Under the pieces are notes generated by a model that had not been told where the DNA came from, did not search any database, and saw nothing but the letters and a program-made list of their open reading frames with translations. Shown one piece after another: positions 58,581-64,000 of a DNA stretch of 64,000 nt (position 1 is its first letter; every line of letters starts with the position of its first letter). A program made the position numbers and the translations under genes. Origin of the DNA: Solea solea (lineage: Eukaryota; Chordata; Actinopteri; Pleuronectiformes; Soleidae); NCBI RefSeq assembly GCF_958295425.1, contig NC_081137.1:11447738-11511737 (forward strand), in the 5' to 3' direction.

Positions 58581-61500
58581 ATGAATCAGACAGAGGACAA
58601 AGAAGAGGAAACCCCCCTCTCTAAAACCACTCTGTGTGAGGAACACGAGGCTCAAAGGTGAGATGAGGGTCTCATGGATCACGTGTCTTGTCTTCATGTC
58701 TCAGCTCTGTGTTGAATTTAAACATCATGTCCTGTGTTTTTAGTAGGTTCCATCAGCAGATACCAGACTCTGCTGGACCAGGACCCAGCTATGTGTCCAT
58801 GTTGAGTGACTGGTCCATGGGTCAACCTGTGGACTTCAAACAAGGAAAGAGGTCAGATGATGTTGGGTGGAGGTCTTCACAGGTCAACAAAATCCTGCCA
58901 CAACTCAAATTATCCACCATGTACCTCCAGATATGTACAATATTTGGAAATTCAGACCCAGACCTGTGCAGAACCAATGTTTGTCAGTCTACTAGGATAG
59001 ATTTCATTTTTACATGTCGTGTCCTGTATTTGTAGAATCCATCAACAGGGACCAGACTCTGCCAGACTTGGAACAGGACCTGAACCCAGCTGTGTGTCCA
59101 CATTGAGTGACTGGTCCATGGGTCAACCTGTGGACTTCAAACAAGGAAAGAGGTCAGATGATGTTGGGTGGAGGTCTTCACAGGTCAACAAAATCCTGCC
59201 ACAACTGAAATTATCCACCATGTACCTCCAGATATGTACAATATTTGGAAATTCAGACCCAGACCTGTGCAGAACAAATGTTTGTCAGTCTACTAGGATA
59301 GATTTCATTAATACATGTTGTGTCCTGTATTTGTAGAATCCATCAACAGGGACCAGACTCTGCCAGACTTGGAACAGGACCTGAACCCAGCTGTGTGTCC
59401 ACATTGAGTGACTGGTCCATGGGTCAACCTGTGGACTTCAAACAAGGACAGAGGTCAGATTCAGTGCGGTGATGCTGAACTTAAATTAAACAAGTAAACC
59501 AGTTCAATGATTCAATGACTTTGAATTTTATAACTTAAAACAGATGTGTTTCCACTAGCATAGTACCTGGTACTATTTTTAGTACCTGCTCTGGCGAGGC
59601 TCCAAATAGGTACTATGCGATGATTGGTCAGACTGCCGGCCACTGATTGGTCAGAGTGCCGTCACAGGAAAAGAAGTCCGACACAGAAATCAAGCCGAAC
59701 AGTGCCGAACTGTAGATCACTTAAAACTACTTTCTAAATCTACTTTCTACAATCCCAGAACCTTGGGTTAATCTCCAACAACCAGGAGTCTGGTGTATTT
59801 TAAGGATAGCACTGCTGATCACGACCAGCGAGCTACATCACAGACCTGTGTTTCAGTCCAGTGTCAGACGGAGTCTGTGCTCCGGTCATGGAGGAAGCAC
59901 TGAACAAATATTTTTATTTACTGATTCTAGTGATTTGATTCAGTTACACTGAAAACAACTACTTTACCAGTCACTAGTCACTCGTGTGTGTGTGTCGCGT
60001 GTTAAATTCACCGCAGTTTCAAGCAGCCAGGCAGTGATGATTCTGCCCACGTTGAGTAGGTACTTTTTTTGTAGTGGAAATGCAACCTTAACCGTGCCGT
60101 GTCGTGCCACACCGAGGCGAGTAGAGCCGGTGGAAATATGCTGTTAGTTCTCTTGTGCCTTAGGCCAGCTCTGATTACAACAAATAACTCCACAATCTCA
60201 CCACAGTATCAGTTTACACAAACCATAAAACAATAATACAATCTTTTTTTTTTGCATTTTTCTTTGCTAAATTACAAAAGTAACTACTCTTCTTACATCT
60301 GCTACACTTGTTCTGTATTTGTAGGAGGATCCATGAACAGGGACCAGGCTTTGCCAAACCTGGAACTGGAGAGAAGACAACGAAGAGAGTATCACCTATG
60401 GATCTTCTTATTAACTTCAAAAACAGTAAGAGGTAACGAGGAAAAACTAGCCATTTGTTGTTTTCAGTTAAACAGCATTTTAGGAATTTGTTTATTTTAT
60501 TTTGAACCGACATGAACAACCAGACTCTCCTGAACCAGAACCCAGCTGTGTGTTCATGAAGAGTGATTGGTCTGTATGTCATTTTATTACTTTCAAGGAT
60601 GGAGAGAAATGTGAAGTGATGTAAGAATTTCACACATACTAACACACATTTACATTATTTTTGCTATTTTGCTATTTGATATTTTGTATATCCTTGTTCT
60701 TCTTATTCTTCTTTGGCAGTCCTAACTTATTTTCCTCTTTGAGTTTCCACTAAATTTCTTCACCCCTGTCCTACATTTCCAGCCATAAATCTGGTCAGAG
60801 TCCATGATTGGTCAGGGACACCATGGCGAGCCTATCTGGTTGTAGCTTTGAGAGTTCACACACCTTCAGGGACTTTTGGCTTTAAGTTATAAAGCTCATG
60901 TCATGTGAACTTGGCTGAAGAGGAAATACAGGTGCAACACAAAACCTTGTACAAAAAACATGACAATTATTCTTTTCTCCTCAGAGTTGAACGGCAGAAG
61001 ACAGAGGTTCTCAGTGGTCAGCCTGTCCTGCAGCATCGAGCAGACCTGGACTCCATATTTATGGTGTGTAAATGTACAACTATGACACTACTGTAAATAG
61101 TGAAGCAGAGTCCTGGTCCTGACAGTTTGGATGCTGCTCTGTGGACCTGCATTATTTCACTCTGTTACTGATCATCTGAGGTTAAACTTCACATGTTGTT
61201 CTGTCCCAGCTGCTGGAGGAGAACATCATCCGCTTTGTGAAGAATGAGCTGAAGAAGATCCAGAGGGTTTTGGGTGCTAATCACACAGAAGTCTTAGAGA
61301 GTCAGAGGGAGGATAAGGTGTTGGACGGTGGGGACAAGGACCAGAGGAGGAGCAGCAGAGAGGCCTTTCTGAAAATTACAGAAAACTTCCTGAGGAGAAT
61401 GAAGCAGGAGGAGCTAGTTGACTGTCTGCAGAGCAGTAAGAGGACTTTTAATGTGAGAGGAGGAACCTCATATTATTTTACTGATCCACTCACTGATTTT

Positions 61501-64000
61501 CTTGTGTTCCTTCAGAAACCAAAGCTCCAGCATGTCAACGTGAACTCAAATCAAACCTGGAGAAAAAGTTCAAGTATTTCTTTGCAGGAGTGGCTAAAAC
61601 AGGAAACCCCACCCTTCTGAATGAGATCTACACAGAGCTCTACATCACAGAGGGAGGGACTGGAGTGGTCAATGATGAACATGAGGTCAGACACATTGAA
61701 AATGCTTCCTGGAAACCACACAGAGCAGAAACAACCATCAGACAAGAAGACATATTTAAAGCCTCCACTGGAATAGGCAAACCAATCAGAACAGTGATGA
61801 CAAAGGGAGTGGCTGGCATTGGGAAAACAGTCTTAACGCAGAAGTTCACTCTGGACTGGGCTGAAGACAAAACCAACCAGGACATTCAGTTTACATTTCC
61901 CTTCACCTTCAGAGAGCTGAATGTGCTGAAAGAGAAGTACAGTTTGGTGGAACTCATCCATCACTTCTTCACTGAAACCAAAGAAGCAGGAATATGCAGG
62001 TTTGAAGACTTTGAGGTGGTCTTCATCTTTGATGGCCTGGATGAGTGTCGTCTTCCTCTGGACTTCCAGAACACTGTGATCCTGACTGACGTCACAGTGT
62101 CCACCTCAGTTGAAGTGCTGCTGACAAACCTCATCAGGGGGAAACTACTTCCCTCTGCTCGCCTCTGGATAACCACACGACCTGCAGCAGCCAATCAGAT
62201 CCCACCTGACTGTGTTGACATGGTGACAGAGGTCAGAGGGTTCACGGACCCACAGAAGGAGGAGTACTTCAGAACCAGGTTCAGAGATGAGGAGCAGGCC
62301 AACAGGGTCATCTCCCACATCCAGAAATCCCGAAGCCTCCACATCATGTGCCACATCCCAGTCTTCTGCTGGATCAGTGCAGCAGTTCTGGAGAACATGT
62401 TGAAACCAAGAGATGGAGGAGAACTGCCCAAGACACTGACTGAGATGTACATCCACTTCCTTGTGGTTCAGTCCAAAGTGAAGAAGGTCAAATACGACAG
62501 AGGAGCTGAGACAGATCCACACTGGAGTCCAGAGAATAGGAAGATCATTGAGTCTCTGGGGAAACTGGCTTTTGAACAGCTGCAGAAAGGAAACCTGATC
62601 TTCTATGAATCAGACCTGAAAGAGTGTGGCATCGATATCACAGCAGCTTCAGTTTACTCAGGAGTCTTCACTCAGGTCTTTAAAGAGGAGAAAGGCCTGT
62701 ACCTAGACAAGGTCTTCTGCTTTGTCCACCTGAGTGTTCAGGAGTTTCTGGCTGCTCTTCATGTCCATCTGATCTTCATCACCTCTGGAAACAATCTGTT
62801 TTCAGAAACACCAACAACAAGCCAGTGGTCCAAACTGTTTAGAAACAATCCTGAAATGAATCATCTGCACCAGAGTGCTGTGGACAAAGCCTTACTGAGT
62901 CCAAATGGACACCTGGACTTGTTCCTCCGCTTCCTCCTGGGTCTTTCACTGACGGCCAATCAGAAGCTCCTAAGAGGGCTACTGACACAAACAGGAAGCA
63001 GCTCACAGACCAGTCAAAAACAACCAGTACATCAAGAAGAAGATTAGCAAAAATCTGTCAGCAGGGAGAAGCATCAATCTGTTCCACTGTCTCAATGAAC
63101 TGAACCACTGTTCTCTTGTGGAGGAGATCCAAGAGTCCCTGAGATCTGGAAGTCTGTCCACAGAGAAACTGTCGCCTGATCAATGGTCAGCTCTGGTCTT
63201 CATCTTACTGTCATCAGGAAAAGATCTGGATGAGTTTGACCTGAAGAAATACTCTGCTTCAGAGGAGGCTCTTCTCAAGCTGCTGCCGGTGGTCAAAGCC
63301 TCCAACAAAGCTATGTACGTGGATCAATATATACTGTAAATGTGAATATTCTAAAGACCACAAGATGAAAATGTTTAACCTTTGTTCATCACTGTTTCCT
63401 ACCTCAGACTGAGTGGCTGTAACCTCTCAGAGAGAAGCTGTGAAGCTCTGTCCTCAGTCCTCAGCTCTCAGTCCTCTAGTCTGAGACACTTGGACCTGAG
63501 TAACAATGACCTGCAGGATTCAGGGGTGAAGCTGCTGTGTGATGGACTGAAGAGTCCTCACTGTTCTCTGGAGACTCTCAGGTCAGGACTCTGTTTGTTT
63601 GACAGTTGATATTCTACATCCTGATTCCCCTAATTTAGGTTCTTGTTGATGAAGATGTTCAACATCTTCATGATTTTCTTAATCACAGAGTTCATCATAT
63701 ATTCTTAATTCCAGTCTGTCAGGTTGTCTGGTCACAGAGGAAGGCTGTTCTTCTCTGACTTCAGCTCTGAACTCCAACCCCTCACATCTGAGAACACTGG
63801 ACCTGAGGTACAATCATCCAGGATACTCAGGAGAGAAGCTGCTGTCTGCTGGACAGAAGAGACACTGGAGACTGGACACTCTCTGGTATACTCCTCCTCT
63901 GCTTTGTGTTCAACCGCAGTATGCACTAATGTTGGACAGAAACTCATTCAGACTGTTTCTTCCTCCAGGATGGACCATGGTGCAAAGCAGAGGTTAAAAC
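58581..64000 (+). CDS. NLRC3-like immune receptor (NACHT-LRR), frameshifted, 3' end off window
   Basis: Fish-expanded cytosolic NOD-like receptor family. Exons: 58581-58657 ([10 protein letters not shown] start), 58747-58851, 59036-59152, 59337-59453, 60325-60432, 60985-61063, 61210-61435, 61516-63314, 63408-63581, 63715-63885, 63969 onward. Exons 2 to 5 are repeats (HQQGPDSA...SCVS.LSDWSM...VDFK). The long exon holds FISNA ([17 protein letters not shown]), then NACHT with Walker A GVAGIGKT (about 61810) and Walker [15 protein letters not shown] exons of 174 and 171 bp follow, and the final partial exon (DHG..QRLKP) is the linker that usually precedes B30.2. A frameshift at about 63011-63028 puts a stop at 63045, just before the LRRs, so as read the protein ends there. 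It is either a pseudogene, a truncated receptor or an assembly error. Confidence 0.88.
58747..59453 (+). repeat. Tandem exon-intron units of the NLR (301 bp)
   Basis: Exons 59036-59152 and 59337-59453 differ at one base in 117. The introns 58852-59035 and 59153-59336 are both 184 bp and differ at about five bases. Exon 58747-58851 is a shorter relative. All have the same phase on both sides, so copies can be gained, lost or skipped without changing frame. Confidence 0.93.
59560..60140. mobile_element. MITE-like insertion in NLR intron
   Basis: The left end 'GTTTCCACTAGCATAGTACC' and right end 'GCCGGTGGAAATATGC' form imperfect inverted termini. Internal 'GTACCTG..GGTACTATGCG' and 'GATTGGTCAGA' words recall a common fish hAT MITE. 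Limits are approximate. Confidence 0.5.
60519..60625 (+). pseudogene. Relic NLR repeat exon without splice sites
   Basis: Reads [20 protein letters not shown] in the style of exons 2 to 5. No AG acceptor precedes it (CCGA instead), and the donor region is AAATGTGAAG in place of GAGAGGT. It would be skipped. Confidence 0.7.
63011..63047 (+). other. Frameshift and premature stop in the NLR long exon
   Basis: Upstream, the frame reads [14 protein letters not shown]. The family sequence [22 protein letters not shown] resumes only after a frame shift, equal to a 2-base loss or 1-base gain around CAAAAACAACC. The original frame stops at TAG 63045-63047. Confidence 0.8.

Noticed and set aside
60214..60645. 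143-codon minus-strand frame
   Set aside because: Antisense to NLR repeat exon 60325-60432 and AT-rich intron; no family resemblance.

Overview
The window is nuclear DNA from a ray-finned fish, most likely a percomorph teleost. The evidence is split genes with GT-AG introns, a fish-type NLRC3-like immune gene, an old linkage of acaca, tbx2 and ppm1d, and many fish-style repeats (tRNA-headed SINEs, hAT and TTAA MITEs, L2-like LINE tails, (CA)n tracts). There is no bacterial-style content, no CRISPR array and no functional tRNA or rRNA gene that I can see. Percomorph placement is inference from repeat style.

Layout. (1) Positions 1 to about 16.2 kb carry the 5' 40 percent of acaca (acetyl-CoA carboxylase 1) on the minus strand. 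I could place 19 core coding exons plus an upstream in-frame exon that encodes a hydrophobic N-terminus. The exons cover the AMPK site, the biotin carboxylase and the biotin attachment motif; the rest lies beyond the left edge. (2) About 16.2 to 28.2 kb is an AT-rich gap with an L2-like LINE tail, an old LTR split by a younger solo LTR, and a decayed retroviral env fragment. (3) 28.2 to 33.8 kb holds a complete seven-exon tbx2-class T-box gene on the minus strand, divergent outside the T-box and probably the tbx2a paralogue. (4) About 34 to 48.9 kb is another gene-poor stretch with MITEs, SINEs and tandem duplications. (5) 48.9 to 53.8 kb holds ppm1d (Wip1 phosphatase), minus strand, six exons, with a much shorter C-terminal tail than mammalian PPM1D. 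A perfect CRE lies upstream. (6) 57.0 kb to the right edge holds a plus-strand NLRC3-like gene (repeat exons, FISNA, NACHT, LRR, then a linker exon cut by the window edge). It has a frameshift between NACHT and the LRRs, so it may be a pseudogene or carry an assembly error.

The three housekeeping or developmental genes are not a functional unit; their proximity is conserved synteny (PPM1D and TBX2 are neighbours on human 17q, with ACACA on the same arm). The NLR belongs to a rapidly duplicating fish immune family and probably marks the edge of such a cluster.

I found no convincing new biological system. The most interesting leads are the ACACB-like hydrophobic N-terminal exon in frame with acaca, the naturally short ppm1d tail, the recently duplicated 301-bp exon-intron units of the NLR, and the nested LTRs beside an env fragment.
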